Shown in pieces: positions 41,112 to 52,239 of a stretch of DNA of 64,000 bases. The stretch comes from Planococcus halocryophilus (GTDB lineage: Bacteria > Bacillota > Bacilli > Bacillales_A > Planococcaceae): contig NZ_CP016537.2 in NCBI RefSeq assembly GCF_001687585.2, forward strand, positions 2,204,001 to 2,268,000, read 5' to 3'. How positions within the stretch are numbered: the first letter of the stretch is position 1; every line of letters begins with the position of its first letter. The position numbers were made by a program, and so were the translations under genes. The notes under the pieces are model-generated. The model saw only the letters and a list, made by a program, of their open reading frames with translations, ran no database searches and had not been told where the DNA came from.

Positions 41112-42388
41112 CAATTTGTCTCCTCCTGCCATACAATTTCGCCACCAAAGATGGTTGTTACTGGCCACCCTGTACAATTCCAACCATTAAATGGTGTGTT
41201 TTTACCTTTTGATAAAAATTCTTCTACTTGAATTGGCTGTTCTTTTTCAAGATCCAATAATACAAGATCCGCTGTTTGTCCAATTTCTAAAGTGCCATAT
41301 GGCAAGTTGAATGTTTGGCTTGGTTTGATGGTTAACCAGTCGATTAATTGTTGTAACGTCCATGTGCCGGTTTTGACAAACTTGCTATAAAGCAGTGGAA
41401 ACGAAGTTTCAAATCCGACAATCCCGAACATCGAGCCATTCATGCCATTTGTTTTTTCTGCTTCTGTGTGTGGTGCATGGTCTGTCGCGATAAAGTCTAG
41501 GGTACCGTCAAGCAATCCTTCGTGTAACGCTTCCCAATCTTCTTTCGCACGAAGCGGTGGGTTCATTTTGTAGTTGGCATCGTCTGACGGGATATCATCT
41601 TCCGTCAACAACAAGTGGTGAGGTGTAACTTCAGCTGTTACGCGAACTCCTGCACGTTTTGCGTCTCGAATGACGCGAACCGATTCTTTCGTGCTGACGT
41701 GGCATACGTGGTAATGTGCGCCTGCTGCTTCAGCAAGTAAAATGTCACGTGCGATATGCACAGATTCTGCGATCCCTGGGATGCCTTTTAATCCTAGTTC
41801 TTTGCTGCGCTTGCCTTCGTGCATCACTCCATCGTAAATCAAGCTGTTGTCTTCACAATGCGCGACAACTGCCATATCAATTTTCGCTGCGTCTTGCATT
41901 GTTTCGTACATCATGCCCGCTTCTTGAATGCCTACACCGTCATCAGTGAAAGCAAATGCGCCATTTTCTTTTAGTTCTTGCAAATTCGTGCGTTCTTTCC
42001 CTGCTTCTCTTATCGTGATCGAAGCATACGGCAAAACTCGGATAAGCGCATTTTTTTCGATCAATTCGTTAACCAGCTGCAGATTTTCTTTCGTATCAGG
42101 TACTGGGCGTGTATTCGGCATTGCACATATTGTTGTGTAACCGCCTTTTGCCGCAGATTTTGTCCCGCTTTCGATCGTTTCTTTCTGTTCGCCACCTGGT
42201 TCACGCAAATGAACATGGACATCAACAAATCCTGGTGCAATCATCCGGCCTTTGCCGTCAATTTGGGTTTCGTTATTCGCTACTAACTCTTTACTGATTT
42301 CTTCAATTTTTCCTTCTTTAATGCGGATGTTGGTAGGTGTTAGTTCTCCATTTTGCAGCATGTTTACGTTTTTAATGAATAAATTCAA
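41111..42388 (-). CDS. pyrC: Dihydroorotase
   Basis: Zinc amidohydrolase that closes carbamoyl aspartate to dihydroorotate. The metal motif [10 protein letters not shown] is near residue 57. CHVSTKESV and [10 protein letters not shown] supply later ligands. The length is 425 aa, a class I enzyme. The start is a TTG with AAAGGGAG 6 bases upstream, inside the end of pyrB. Confidence 0.97.
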   Translation of the reverse strand: MNLFIKNVNMLQNGELTPTNIRIKEGKIEEISKELVANNETQIDGKGRMIAPGFVDVHVHLREPGGEQKETIESGTKSAAKGGYTTICAMPNTRPVPDTKENLQLVNELIEKNALIRVLPYASITIREAGKERTNLQELKENGAFAFTDDGVGIQEAGMMYETMQDAAKIDMAVVAHCEDNSLIYDGVMHEGKRSKELGLKGIPGIAESVHIARDILLAEAAGAHYHVCHVSTKESVRVIRDAKRAGVRVTAEVTPHHLLLTEDDIPSDDANYKMNPPLRAKEDWEALHEGLLDGTLDFIATDHAPHTEAEKTNGMNGSMFGIVGFETSFPLLYSKFVKTGTWTLQQLIDWLTIKPSQTFNLPYGTLEIGQTADLVLLDLEKEQPIQVEEFLSKGKNTPFNGWNCTGWPVTTIFGGEIVWQEETN

Positions 42389-42389
42389 G

Positions 42390-43259
42390 TCAATCTCTCC
42401 CTTTCAATGCGTATTCAAGTACTGCCATCCGGATATAGACGCCGTTAGCCATTTGTTTAAAAATTCTTGACCGTTCACACTCAACGAGACAATCTGCTAT
42501 TTCCACACCACGGTTGATTGGAGCTGGGTGCATAATAATTGCTCCGTCTTTCATTTTCTTTTCTCGTGCTACAGTCAATCCGTATTGCTCATGGTAGTTT
42601 TCTTTTGAAAAAAGCGCAGAGACAGCATGGCGCTCATGCTGGACGCGGAGCATCATGACCACATCCGTTGTTTCAATAAACTCATCTAGATGCTCTGAAG
42701 ATTCATAGTCTCCGCTCCATTCTTCCGGGCAGATAAAGCTTACTATAGCTCCTAATTTTTTGAGTGCCGATGCGTTTGATTTTGCCACACGGCTATGAGC
42801 GATGTCTCCGACGATGGTGACGTGAATGCCTTCGATCCGTCCGAACTCTTGATAAATGGTCATTAAGTCTAAAAGAGATTGTGTTGGATGTTGACCCGAG
42901 CCATCTCCACCATTGATGACAGCAACCTTGCAACCTTCTAATTGTTGGTAATATTCTTCTTCTTCATGACGTATAATCACTGCACCTACGCCAATTGCTT
43001 CCATCGTTTTTACTGTATCGTAAAGTGTTTCACCTTTTAAAATGCTAGAAAAAGCTGTTTCAAAAGGTAGCACAGCGAGTCCCATATGATGCTCTGCCAT
43101 TTCAAAACTCATTTTTGTTCTTGTGCTTGGTTCGAAAAACAAGTTGACGACCGTGCCATCAATTGGCGCTCTCTCACCTTGCTGAAATTCTCCAGCACGC
43201 TTAAGCAAACTCATAATCGTGTCATTTTCTAAGTTGTTCATAGATAGTAAGTTTGGCAA
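42390..43259 (-). CDS. pyrB: Aspartate carbamoyltransferase catalytic subunit
   Basis: First committed pyrimidine step, joining carbamoyl phosphate and aspartate. The carbamoyl-phosphate loop [13 protein letters not shown] is near residues 41-53; [15 protein letters not shown] and MHPAPINRG are also conserved. The length is 289 aa, slightly short of the B. subtilis protein at its C-terminus. The TTG start matches the B. subtilis N-terminus. No pyrI is nearby, as in other Bacillales. Confidence 0.96.
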   Translation of the reverse strand: MPNLLSMNNLENDTIMSLLKRAGEFQQGERAPIDGTVVNLFFEPSTRTKMSFEMAEHHMGLAVLPFETAFSSILKGETLYDTVKTMEAIGVGAVIIRHEEEEYYQQLEGCKVAVINGGDGSGQHPTQSLLDLMTIYQEFGRIEGIHVTIVGDIAHSRVAKSNASALKKLGAIVSFICPEEWSGDYESSEHLDEFIETTDVVMMLRVQHERHAVSALFSKENYHEQYGLTVAREKKMKDGAIIMHPAPINRGVEIADCLVECERSRIFKQMANGVYIRMAVLEYALKGRD

Positions 43260-43287
43260 AATTGACTCATCCTCTCATTCGTCAGAC

Positions 43288-43385
43288 AAAAAAACACCTT
43301 CCCAGAGGCAGGAAGGTGTGAGGAAAAAAGGGTAATGTTTACCCATTCTTCGACCCTTTCCATGCCTCTCTGGACATTCATTAAA
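43288..43385 (-). promoter_or_regulatory. PyrR-dependent attenuator between pyrP and pyrB
   Basis: On the minus strand, CCAGAGAGGC (43364-43373), the core of the PyrR-binding loop, is followed by a strong terminator (9-bp stem ACACCTTCC/GGAAGGTGT, 43311-43319 with 43294-43302, then seven T at 43288-43294). UMP-loaded PyrR should favour the terminator. Confidence 0.9.
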
Positions 43386-43391
43386 AGGTAA

Positions 43392-44678
43392 TTATTTAGT
43401 TCCGTCGTCTACTTCTTTTTTGTTCATTCCGGGAAGCACTAAGTTCAAGATGACACCGACAATCGCAGCAAGTGCCATTCCCTCGATCGAGAAGGATTCG
43501 CTAAATTCAAGCTTCGCTCCACCAATCCCGATCACCAAGATAACTGATGAGATGACCAAGTTGCGGTTGTTGCCAAAGTCGATGTTGTTGTCCACTAACA
43601 TCCGTAACCCAGAAGAAGCGATTATTCCGAACAGCAGGATAGAAATTCCGCCAAGAACAGCTGTTGGGATTGTTTCAATAACTGCCATCAATTTACCAAA
43701 GAAAGAAAAAGCGATGGCGAACACTGCAGCACCCAGGATGACATACACGGAGAACACTTTTGTTATGGCGAGTACTCCGATATTTTCACCGTAAGTGGTC
43801 TTTGGTGGACCGCCGACTAGCGAAGAAATGAAAGTTCCAATGCCGTCTCCTAAAATCGAGCGGTGTAAACCAGGGTCTTTTATGTAATTTCTATCAACAA
43901 TTTTTCCTAACACAAGCTGGTGTCCGATGTGTTCAGAAATTGTGACGATAGCGATTGGTACCATGACAAACAATAAGGTTGGCGTAACTTGAAACGAATA
44001 ATCCACTCCAGGAATCAGAAATTCTGGAACTGCGAACCAACTTGCTTCGCCAATTGCCGTAAAGTCGATAATTCCGATAGCTGCCGAGTAGCCATAGCCT
44101 ACAATAATTCCGATCAAAATTGGCATTAATGAAATGATGTTTTTAAAATAAATGTTACAGATGATTGCAGTTAGTAACGTCACAATCGCAGCTGAGAAAT
44201 GCAGTAGGCTGTACTCCGACCCGCCTTCAGCTGGAATAGTCATTGCCATATTTACCGCCGTTCCTGATAATGCAAGTCCGATAACGATGATAACAGGCCC
44301 TACCACAATCGGTGGTAGTAGTTTCATTAGCCAATGATAACCGGTTTTCCAAATGATCAATGCGACAATGGCGTAAACCAGTGATACAAACATGGCACCG
44401 ATCATCGCTGAGCCAATCCCACCTGTTTCTGTCGCAATCGTAATTGGCACGATAAAGGCGAATGAAGAGCCTAAGTAAGCTGGTACTTTAAATTGTGTAA
44501 TGAGGATAAAGATGATTGTTGCAATTCCACTTGTTAACAATGCGATGGCTGGGCTTAACCCGACCAGTTGTGGTACTAATATCGTTGCACCAAACATAGC
44601 AAACATATGCTGTAAGCTTAGCGAGATCCACTGACCTGCTTTTGGTTTGTCTTGTACGTCTAAAATTGCTTCACTCAA
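43392..44678 (-). CDS. pyrP: Uracil permease
   Basis: Nucleobase:cation symporter of the NCS2 family, a multi-spanning membrane protein of 428 aa. It has the conserved QHMFAMFGATILVPQL start and the GGPPKTTYGENIGVLA motif near the middle. Takes up uracil for salvage. The start is a TTG with GGAGAG upstream. It lies between pyrR and pyrB, the B. subtilis order. Confidence 0.95.
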   Translation of the reverse strand: MSEAILDVQDKPKAGQWISLSLQHMFAMFGATILVPQLVGLSPAIALLTSGIATIIFILITQFKVPAYLGSSFAFIVPITIATETGGIGSAMIGAMFVSLVYAIVALIIWKTGYHWLMKLLPPIVVGPVIIVIGLALSGTAVNMAMTIPAEGGSEYSLLHFSAAIVTLLTAIICNIYFKNIISLMPILIGIIVGYGYSAAIGIIDFTAIGEASWFAVPEFLIPGVDYSFQVTPTLLFVMVPIAIVTISEHIGHQLVLGKIVDRNYIKDPGLHRSILGDGIGTFISSLVGGPPKTTYGENIGVLAITKVFSVYVILGAAVFAIAFSFFGKLMAVIETIPTAVLGGISILLFGIIASSGLRMLVDNNIDFGNNRNLVISSVILVIGIGGAKLEFSESFSIEGMALAAIVGVILNLVLPGMNKKEVDDGTK

Positions 44679-44705
44679 TTTCCATTCTCTCCTGTCTCTA
44701 TCTCT

Positions 44706-45403
<698 letters not shown>

Positions 45404-45409
45404 TTTTTA

Positions 45410-45439
45410 AGTATAAAGAAAGAGAAACGGGTTTGTCAA
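45410..45439 (-). promoter_or_regulatory. pyr operon promoter
   Basis: A perfect -35 TTGACA (45434-45439) and TATACT (45410-45415), 18 bases apart on the minus strand. The -35 overlaps the last codon and stop of rluD. Confidence 0.8.
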
Positions 45440-46347
45440 TCCTTATCGCGAAGAGATTCTAGAAGTTCTGCAAATTCAGCTGGTGGCTCTGCAGAAAACT
45501 CCATGTATTCGTTCGTTCTCGGATGAATAAAACCAATCACTTCAGCGTGAAGTGCTTGACCGCCAACATCCATTGTTTTTTTCGGTCCATATTTCGGATC
45601 CCCTACAAGCGGAAAACCAATGTATTTCATGTGAACACGGATTTGATGCGTTCTTCCTGTTTCTAAACGGCATTCAACAAGCGTAAAGTTTCCGAAACGT
45701 TCAAGTACACGGAAATGTGTTACGGCATGCTTTCCTTTATCAACAATCGCCATATTTTGACGTTCTTTCGGATCACGTGCAATCGGTGCTTGGATTGTTC
45801 CTTTATCATGAGGAATATGGCCATGAACCAAAGCAACGTATTTACGCGTTACTGTCTTTTTCACTAATTGATCAACAAGTGATGTATGAGCAGCATCATT
45901 TTTCGCTACCATCAACAAGCCCGAAGTATCTTTATCAATGCGATGAACAATTCCTGGACGGACGATACCATTAATGCCTGAAAGGTCTGTGCAATGATGC
46001 ATTAACCCATTCACTAATGTTCCTTTAGCGTGTCCTGGAGCTGGATGAACTACCATGCCTTTAGGTTTGTTAACCACTAAAACATCTTCATCTTCATAAA
46101 TAATCTCCAAATTCAAATCTTCAGGCACTACATCTAATTCTTCCAACTCAGGTGGAGTAACAATAATAATATCTTGCAGCCGTACTTTGTAATTCGGTTT
46201 TACGGTTTCACCGTTTACTTTTACTGCGCCTTCTTTGACCCAATTGCTGATCTGTGAACGTGACCAGTCTCCATCTATTGATGACACAGCTTTATCTACT
46301 CGTTCGCCGGCCATTTCTTTTGTGATTTCAATCGTTAAATCTTCCAT
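45436..46347 (-). CDS. rluD: RluA-family pseudouridine synthase (RluD type)
   Basis: Modifies uridines in rRNA. An N-terminal S4 domain (about 15-75, ERVDKAVSS and SRSQISNWVKEGAVKVN) precedes the catalytic domain with HRIDKDTSGLL, whose Asp is the nucleophile, and GRTHQIRVHM. The length is 303 aa. It matches B. subtilis YlyB by place, after lspA and before pyrR. The ATG overlaps the lspA stop by one base. Confidence 0.93.
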   Translation of the reverse strand: MEDLTIEITKEMAGERVDKAVSSIDGDWSRSQISNWVKEGAVKVNGETVKPNYKVRLQDIIIVTPPELEELDVVPEDLNLEIIYEDEDVLVVNKPKGMVVHPAPGHAKGTLVNGLMHHCTDLSGINGIVRPGIVHRIDKDTSGLLMVAKNDAAHTSLVDQLVKKTVTRKYVALVHGHIPHDKGTIQAPIARDPKERQNMAIVDKGKHAVTHFRVLERFGNFTLVECRLETGRTHQIRVHMKYIGFPLVGDPKYGPKKTMDVGGQALHAEVIGFIHPRTNEYMEFSAEPPAEFAELLESLRDKD

Positions 46348-46823
46348 TAAGACACCTTTTTCTTTTGTTGTTTTTCGTCATAAATAATATAAATAACCAT
46401 CAACACGACACCAATCGTCAACGCGGCATCTGCAACATTAAATATCGGGAAATCATACCCAATCACAGGAATTAGTACGTCAACAAAATCAACGACTTCC
46501 CCGCGATACATCCGATCGATAAAATTACCAACTGCGCCTCCTAAGAGAACCATCAAGCTTAACTGAAATAAAGGTTGCCCTTTTGCATGTTTATGAAAAT
46601 AGTAAAGTATTCCGATGATAACCGCCACAGTAATAATGGCAAACAGCCACATCTGTCCTTCTAACATACCCCAAGCAGCGCCACTATTACGATGCGACAA
46701 CCAACCAAGGTAAGGGTCAATGACCGAAATTCGTTCACCCAATTCCATATTTTTCAATACTAGCCATTTTGTCCATTGATCTAATACGATTATGAATAAT
46801 GCAAGTCCATAATAAATAAACAT
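46347..46823 (-). CDS. lspA: Lipoprotein signal peptidase (signal peptidase II)
   Basis: Membrane aspartyl protease that removes signal peptides from lipoproteins, such as the binding protein at 28784-29632. It has four membrane helices. [21 protein letters not shown] and [11 protein letters not shown] supply the catalytic aspartates (one in the VVDFVD segment, the other Asp132). The length is 158 aa. GGAGG lies before the ATG. It is followed by rluD. Confidence 0.96.
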   Translation of the reverse strand: MFIYYGLALFIIVLDQWTKWLVLKNMELGERISVIDPYLGWLSHRNSGAAWGMLEGQMWLFAIITVAVIIGILYYFHKHAKGQPLFQLSLMVLLGGAVGNFIDRMYRGEVVDFVDVLIPVIGYDFPIFNVADAALTIGVVLMVIYIIYDEKQQKKKVS

Positions 46824-46882
46824 CTGTATCCTCCGTCAATTCAGCAGTCAATCTATTTTAACACACTGACAGCAATAAAAGT

Positions 46883-46924
46883 AAAGGGCCTGAAGCAACC
46901 GAAGTTCGGCTCTCCAAACCCTTT
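46883..46924 (-). terminator. Probable terminator after ileS
   Basis: AAAGGG/CCCTTT outer arms (46919-46924 with 46883-46888) and an inner near-palindrome around CCGAA/TTCGG are followed on the minus strand by ACTTTTATT. The tail is weak, so the confidence is moderate. Confidence 0.5.
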
Positions 46925-46943
46925 TTAAATTTGTTGTTATTGA

Positions 46944-49706
46944 TTAAGCAAACTGTGTTTCTACAACACTTGCACAACGAGGGCATAATGTTGGATGCTC
47001 ATCGCTTTGACCAATTTCTTCAGAAATTGTCCAGCAACGTTCACATTTTTCACCAGTTGCTTTTTCAACTGTTACTGAAACTTCATTTAGTTTTACAGCA
47101 TGTTCTGGTGCTTGATCTTGTGTTCCACCATATTCGTATTTCGATACGATGAACAATTGAGCAAGATTTTCGTCAGTAGAAGCTAATAATGTAGCAAGTT
47201 CTTCGTCACCAAAGACCGTTACTTTCGCTTCTAGCGACTTACCGATTGTTTTAGCTGCACGTGCTTCTTCTAATGCTTTTAACACATCATCGCGAACATC
47301 CATAAATCGGCTCCACTTATCATTTAATCCTTCAAACGCTGGGTTTGAAACAACTTCCGGGAAATCTGTCAATTGGACACTATCTTCTTCAACAAAGCTC
47401 AAGTAAGACCATAATTCATCCGCTGTATGAGGGATGATTGGTGCTGCTAGTTTCAAGATCGCCATTAACGAATCAAACATAACGGTTTGCATCGCACGAC
47501 GATGTGGGTGATCTGCATTTTCAATATAAACAACATCTTTTGCTACATCCAAGTAGAACGAGCTTAAATCGTTAGCGCAATAATTGTTTAATGCATGATA
47601 GATTGTCGAAAACTCATACGTTTCATAGCCTTTACGCACAGTTTCTATCATCTTCTGTAATTTCATTGCCATGTATTGATCCATTTCACGCATATCTTCA
47701 AATGCGACACGGTGCTCTTTTTCGTTGAAATCAGCTAAGTTCCCGTGAAGGAATTTCAGCGTGTTGCGGATTTTTCGGTAAACTTCTGATACTTGTTTAA
47801 AGTTTTCATCAGAAACACGAACATCAGCTGTATAGTCTACAGATGCAACCCATAGACGAAGAATATCTGCGCCCATTTGGTTCATAACTTTTGAAGGAAC
47901 AATAACGTTACCAAGCGATTTACTCATTTTACGCCCATTGCCATCAAGTGTAAAACCGTGGCTCAAAATGCCTTTATAAGGTGCGTGGCCATTGATTGCA
48001 ACACTTGTCGTTAGCGACGAGTTGAACCAACCACGGTATTGGTCAGATCCTTCTAAGTAAAGATCTGCTGGGTATTGAAGATCTTCCCGTTCAACAAGAA
48101 CACCTTGGTGAGATGATCCTGAGTCAAACCAAACATCCATAATATCCATTTCTTTTGTAAATTCACCGTTCGGGCTACTTGGGTGAGTAAATCCTGGCGG
48201 TAATAATTCTGCTGTTGAACGTTCAAACCAAACGTTTGAACCGTTTTCTCGGAACAATTTTGCAATGTGCGCAATTGTTTCTTCCGTGATAACCGGGTCA
48301 CCATTTTCAGCATAAAACACTGGAATTGGAACGCCCCACACACGCTGACGTGAAATATTCCAATCTCCACGATCACGTAGCATATTAAATAAACGTGTTT
48401 CGCCCCAAGCTGGAGTAAACGAAGTTTCTTTAATCGCTTTTAAGATTTGATCACGGAATGCGTCAATCGATACAAACCATTGAGCTGTTGCACGGTAAAT
48501 TACCGGTTTTTTTGTCCGCCAGTCATGTGGATATGAGTGCGTGATAAATGTTAGCTTTTCAAGTGCACCTACTTTATCTAATGCTTCTGTTATCGATTTA
48601 TTGGCTTTGTCATAAAACTCGCCTTCAAATCCAGGTGCTTCAGCTGTCATAACTCCGCGCTCATCTACTGGGCATAAAACGTCCAGTCCGTATTTTTTAC
48701 CGATTAAGAAGTCATCTTCACCATGGCCAGGTGCTGTGTGAACACAACCCGTACCTGAATCCGTTGTGACGTGTTCGCCAAGCATCACTAATGAAGTACG
48801 ATCATAAAGAGGATGCTTTGTAAGAATATGTTCTAGTTCTTCACCTTTTATAAGACGAACAACTTCTGCATCTGTCCAGCCTAATTCTTCAGATACTTCT
48901 TTTAATAGCTCTTGTGCAACGATGTAAAGAGAACCATTGGCAGAGACTTCTGCATAATCCAATTTAGCGTGCACGGAAATTCCTAGGTTCGCTGGAATTG
49001 TCCAAGGTGTAGTAGTCCAGATAACAAAATTTGTTCCTTCTGCTAAAACGCCTTTGCCATCCGTTACAGGGAAAGAAACGTAAATAGAAGGAGATTTTTT
49101 GTCGTGATACTCAATTTCAGCTTCAGCAAGTGATGATTCACTTGATGGCGACCAATAAACAGGTTTCAACCCTTTATAGATATAACCTTTGTTGGCCATT
49201 TTCCCAAACACTTCAATTTGACGTGCTTCGTATGCCGGTTTTAATGTCACATAAGGATTTTCCCAATCGCCACGAACACCAATACGCTTGAATTGAGAGC
49301 GTTGATTATCGATTTGTTGGAAAGCATATTCTTCACAAAGCTTGCGGAATTCCGCTAAAGACATTTCTTTGCGGTTTACGCCTTTGTTTGTTAAAGCTTG
49401 TTCAATCGGCAAACCGTGCGTGTCCCAACCTGGAACGTATGGTGCATGGAAGCCCATCATCGAACGCGAACGAACAATCATATCTTTTAGTACTTTGTTA
49501 AGTGCATGGCCCATATGCAAATCCCCATTCGCGTATGGAGGTCCATCATGAAGAACGAAAAACGGACGACCCGCAGTACGATCTTGCACTTGTTTATAAA
49601 TGTTCATGTCTTCCCATTTTTGTTGCATTTCTGGTTCGCGATTCGGCAAATTGCCACGCATTGGAAAATCGGTTTTCGGCATTAATAACGTATCTTTGTA
49701 TTCCAT
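46944..49706 (-). CDS. ileS: Isoleucyl-tRNA synthetase
   Basis: Charges tRNA-Ile. The class I signatures are [16 protein letters not shown] (HIGH variant HMGH) and [10 protein letters not shown]-terminal zinc site has CERCW and CPRC. The editing domain lies between. I choose the ATG at 49706 (920 aa; B. subtilis has 921), after AGGAGG; a start at 49727 lies in the T-box terminator region. It is under T-box control. Confidence 0.98.
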   Translation of the reverse strand: MEYKDTLLMPKTDFPMRGNLPNREPEMQQKWEDMNIYKQVQDRTAGRPFFVLHDGPPYANGDLHMGHALNKVLKDMIVRSRSMMGFHAPYVPGWDTHGLPIEQALTNKGVNRKEMSLAEFRKLCEEYAFQQIDNQRSQFKRIGVRGDWENPYVTLKPAYEARQIEVFGKMANKGYIYKGLKPVYWSPSSESSLAEAEIEYHDKKSPSIYVSFPVTDGKGVLAEGTNFVIWTTTPWTIPANLGISVHAKLDYAEVSANGSLYIVAQELLKEVSEELGWTDAEVVRLIKGEELEHILTKHPLYDRTSLVMLGEHVTTDSGTGCVHTAPGHGEDDFLIGKKYGLDVLCPVDERGVMTAEAPGFEGEFYDKANKSITEALDKVGALEKLTFITHSYPHDWRTKKPVIYRATAQWFVSIDAFRDQILKAIKETSFTPAWGETRLFNMLRDRGDWNISRQRVWGVPIPVFYAENGDPVITEETIAHIAKLFRENGSNVWFERSTAELLPPGFTHPSSPNGEFTKEMDIMDVWFDSGSSHQGVLVEREDLQYPADLYLEGSDQYRGWFNSSLTTSVAINGHAPYKGILSHGFTLDGNGRKMSKSLGNVIVPSKVMNQMGADILRLWVASVDYTADVRVSDENFKQVSEVYRKIRNTLKFLHGNLADFNEKEHRVAFEDMREMDQYMAMKLQKMIETVRKGYETYEFSTIYHALNNYCANDLSSFYLDVAKDVVYIENADHPHRRAMQTVMFDSLMAILKLAAPIIPHTADELWSYLSFVEEDSVQLTDFPEVVSNPAFEGLNDKWSRFMDVRDDVLKALEEARAAKTIGKSLEAKVTVFGDEELATLLASTDENLAQLFIVSKYEYGGTQDQAPEHAVKLNEVSVTVEKATGEKCERCWTISEEIGQSDEHPTLCPRCASVVETQFA

Positions 49707-49730
49707 TTCTATTCCTCCTGTAGACATAAT

Positions 49731-49972
49731 AAAAAGCCCCCCATCCCTGGTAAAGGGACGAGAAGCTTAAACTCGCGGTACCACCCTTGTTGCAGCTAGA
49801 TAGCTGCCACTCGATCGCCGTAACGTGGCGTAGACGAAATTGGATACTAGTTATTCACCAATTCTGCTCAAGAGTGATTTTCATCTATATGTCCGCATCA
49901 GGCTTTCACTGTCCCTGATTCGCTTTAGCATTCTATATAAACTACTGTCTCTATCAGCGCTTTTTTTTGTAT
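49731..49972 (-). promoter_or_regulatory. T-box riboswitch of ileS
   Basis: The T-box core AGGGTGGTACCGCG (49774-49787, minus strand) is intact. A 14-pair terminator stem (49755-49768 with 49734-49747, several G-U pairs) and a T5 tail follow at 49731-49735. A plausible specifier ATC lies in the upstream loop within AGTATCCAA at about 49841-49849, which fits isoleucine. Uncharged tRNA-Ile should disrupt the terminator and turn on ileS. Confidence 0.93.
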
Positions 49973-49978
49973 GTCGTA

Positions 49979-50007
49979 ATTATAGATTCAGAAAGTCTCA
50001 GAGTCAA
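49979..50007 (-). promoter_or_regulatory. ileS promoter
   Basis: TTGACT (50002-50007) and a perfect TATAAT (49979-49984), 17 bases apart on the minus strand. The -35 overlaps the stop codon of divIVA. Confidence 0.85.
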
Positions 50008-50525
50008 GAGTTCGTCTCTTCTTTGTCCTTCTCAATCTTCTCTAAATTTTGTGTGTCGATATCGTATTCTAATAATGTTTCCCAATCATCTGTTTCGATC
50101 AAGTCTAATTGAGCTTCAACAAGCATTTTGAAACGATTTTTGAAAATACGAGATTGTTTTTTCAGTTCTTCAATTTCTGTTGCAATGCGACGTGCTTTCG
50201 TCAATGATTCATTGACAATGCGATCCGCATTTTTTTCTGCTTCTTTAATAATCAATTCTGCTTCTTTTTGTGAGTTACGACGAACTTCTTCTGAAGCTTC
50301 TTGAGCTACAAAAATCGATTTTTGTAATGTCGACTCAATTGTATTGAAATGACCAACTCGTTCGTCGGTTGTACGTAACCGTTCTTCAAGAGCTGCCTTG
50401 TCTTTTAGCAAAATTTCATAATCTCTCATTATCTGTTCCAGGAATTCATTTACTTCATCTTCCTGATATCCACGGAATGCACGGCTGAATTCTTTGTTAT
50501 GTATATCTAACGGGGATAATGGCAT
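50004..50525 (-). CDS. divIVA: Cell division/polarity protein DivIVA
   Basis: Coiled-coil scaffold that gathers at curved membranes of septa and poles. The N-terminal lipid-binding domain has MPLSPLDIHNKEFSRAFRGY and DEVNEFLEQI. Long heptad coils (about 30-140) follow, then an acidic tail. The length is 173 aa. It has its own promoter. In a non-sporulating rod or coccus it would act in division and growth rather than spore chromosome anchoring. Confidence 0.96.
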   Translation of the reverse strand: MPLSPLDIHNKEFSRAFRGYQEDEVNEFLEQIMRDYEILLKDKAALEERLRTTDERVGHFNTIESTLQKSIFVAQEASEEVRRNSQKEAELIIKEAEKNADRIVNESLTKARRIATEIEELKKQSRIFKNRFKMLVEAQLDLIETDDWETLLEYDIDTQNLEKIEKDKEETNS

Positions 50526-50563
50526 TGAGTAAACCTCTCCTTAACTTGTAATCTTATCTTTCT

Positions 50564-50592
50564 ATTATACCGTTCATAACTTTAAATTTCAG
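50564..50592 (-). promoter_or_regulatory. divIVA promoter
   Basis: CTGAAA (50587-50592) and a perfect TATAAT (50564-50569), 17 bases apart on the minus strand, 38 bases upstream of the divIVA start. The -35 matches at four of six positions. Confidence 0.65.
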
Positions 50593-50619
50593 TATTATTT
50601 CGTAATTTTTCCAAGACGG

Positions 50620-51405
50620 CTAGCTTTTTGTTTCTAAACGACCAATTTGCAAGCGAACTTTGTCTTTTTTCGTACGCCCTTCGATCATAATCAAACGAAC
50701 TCTACCAAATCCTCTTGAAGAAATCATGTCCGATTCATGCAACTCAAATGAAGGTTGTTCTTGCAAAGTCCAATTAACTTTCACTTTTCCACCGTGAATA
50801 AGAGCTGCAGCTTTTTGTCGAGAAATATTATAGACAGAACTCATTACTGTATCTAATCTCATCGAACTAACAGTATAGGATTCTTCCGTCCATTCTTCAC
50901 TTGTTTCAATCATTTCTGTTAGGTCTGTAACTTCATTCAATTGAACTTTCACTTTTGCAGCACTCACAAAATTACTTTGCAAATAAGAGCTAATTTCATT
51001 CATAACAGCAAGCTGAACGCGTTCGTTATCAATACGAATATCACCAAATTTACTTCGGTCAAGCCCAAGCGACATTATTGATCCCAATATATCAGGGTGA
51101 CGCAAATTAACAAATTTCGACGGGTATTTTAATTCAAAAACTGTAATATTAAAATCTTCTTGTTGTGGCTCAAAATAAGAAGGATATAGCAATACACGTT
51201 GTCGTTCTGCATCTTTAAAAATCCCTGAAGTCATCATATTTACATCGGTCGACCCCATCACTGATTCCACGATAAATCGCTGCCGTGGATCAAGAAAGTC
51301 CGTTAACTTTGGTGAATAGCGGTCTTCAACTTCACGTAGCCAACCCGAAACTTGCTCGATAAATTGTTGCTCTTCTTTTCTGAAATGCTGAAATATCTCT
51401 TCCAT
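50620..51405 (-). CDS. ylmH: S4-domain RNA-binding protein YlmH
   Basis: A 261-residue protein with a C-terminal S4 domain (about 180-245, RLDTVMSSVYNISRQKAAAL and GKVKVNW). B. subtilis YlmH is reported to act in ribosome-associated quality control alongside RqcH, whose gene is also in this window. GAAGGAG precedes the ATG. A terminator separates it from ylmG, so it may also have a promoter of its own. Confidence 0.9.
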   Translation of the reverse strand: MEEIFQHFRKEEQQFIEQVSGWLREVEDRYSPKLTDFLDPRQRFIVESVMGSTDVNMMTSGIFKDAERQRVLLYPSYFEPQQEDFNITVFELKYPSKFVNLRHPDILGSIMSLGLDRSKFGDIRIDNERVQLAVMNEISSYLQSNFVSAAKVKVQLNEVTDLTEMIETSEEWTEESYTVSSMRLDTVMSSVYNISRQKAAALIHGGKVKVNWTLQEQPSFELHESDMISSRGFGRVRLIMIEGRTKKDKVRLQIGRLETKS

Positions 51406-51435
51406 ATCAATGCTCCTTCAGAACAGTTTTTCAAG

Positions 51436-51463
51436 AAAAAAACCTCACATCACGTGAGGTTTT
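51436..51463 (-). terminator. Terminator between ylmG and ylmH
   Basis: A 10-bp stem AAAACCTCAC/GTGAGGTTTT (51454-51463 with 51439-51448) with a 5-base loop runs into a T7 tail on the minus strand. It should cut expression of ylmH relative to sepF and ylmG. Confidence 0.85.
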
Positions 51464-51466
51464 AAG

Positions 51467-51730
51467 TTAAACAAAGAAATTATATAATACGATAATCCCT
51501 TGGCTTGCTAAATTCAAAGTGAAAATTGCAACAATCGGTGAGATATCAATCATGCCGATTGGTGGGATAAAGCGTCTGAAAATATCCAAATAAGGATCTG
51601 TGATTTTAGAAATCATTTGGCCAAAACTAGATTCTTTAATGCTCGGTACCCAACTCATGAATACACTAACAATCAGAATATAGAAATAGATGTTAATTGC
51701 TGAAAGTATCAAATTTAATATAACTGACAT
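51467..51730 (-). CDS. ylmG: YggT family membrane protein YlmG
   Basis: An 87-residue membrane protein with two helices (about 3-24 and 62-85), joined by the conserved KITDPYLDIFRRFIPPIGMI segment. The family is linked by context to division and to nucleoid or envelope organisation; the function is unproven. It lies after sepF, its usual place. The ribosome site is far from the ATG (GAGGGG, 15 bases). Confidence 0.9.
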   Translation of the reverse strand: MSVILNLILSAINIYFYILIVSVFMSWVPSIKESSFGQMISKITDPYLDIFRRFIPPIGMIDISPIVAIFTLNLASQGIIVLYNFFV

Positions 51731-51750
51731 ACTTTTTTATGGCACCCCTC

Positions 51751-52239
51751 TTATTGTTGCTCGTCGTAATAATAATCTGAAATGGCGCCATCCACTTCTA
51801 CAGTGTCTGGTACGCATAAGAAAATATCCGTTCCAATGCGTTGAATGTCTCCACCAAGAGCATAAACAGTTCCACTTAAAAAGTCGATAATCCGTAGACC
51901 TTGATCTTTTTCAATGCGTTGAAGGTTCACAACTACTGCTTGCTTGTTTTTTAGGCTTTCTGCGATATCTTGTGCTTCGGCATAAACTCTTGGTTCTGCC
52001 AAGCTAACTTTTGAAGCTTTTGAAGCTCCTTGCATACTGACTAAATTAGACACATTGGTCTCCTCCACTTTCTGGCGCCGTTCTTTCGGTGCTTTTTTCG
52101 GCTCTTGCATGACAGCAGGTTTTTCGTATCGCGGAGCAGGTTTTTGTTGTTTTACGGTTTGCTCACGCACTTGTTGTTCTTCTTCTTCATATTCATCTAA
52201 ATAAAAGAAATTTTTAAATTTGTCTTTCACGCCCATCAT
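51751..52239 (-). CDS. sepF: Cell division protein SepF
   Basis: Binds FtsZ and the membrane and helps align the Z-ring. The N-terminal amphipathic MxVKDKFKNFFYLDE-type helix is present. A charged, disordered linker (about 17-70) precedes the globular SepF domain with VVVNLQRI and RIIDFLSGTVYALGG. The length is 162 aa. Two consecutive ATG codons are possible starts; both sit after GAGG and overlap the ylmE stop. Confidence 0.95.
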   Translation of the reverse strand: MMGVKDKFKNFFYLDEYEEEEQQVREQTVKQQKPAPRYEKPAVMQEPKKAPKERRQKVEETNVSNLVSMQGASKASKVSLAEPRVYAEAQDIAESLKNKQAVVVNLQRIEKDQGLRIIDFLSGTVYALGGDIQRIGTDIFLCVPDTVEVDGAISDYYYDEQQ

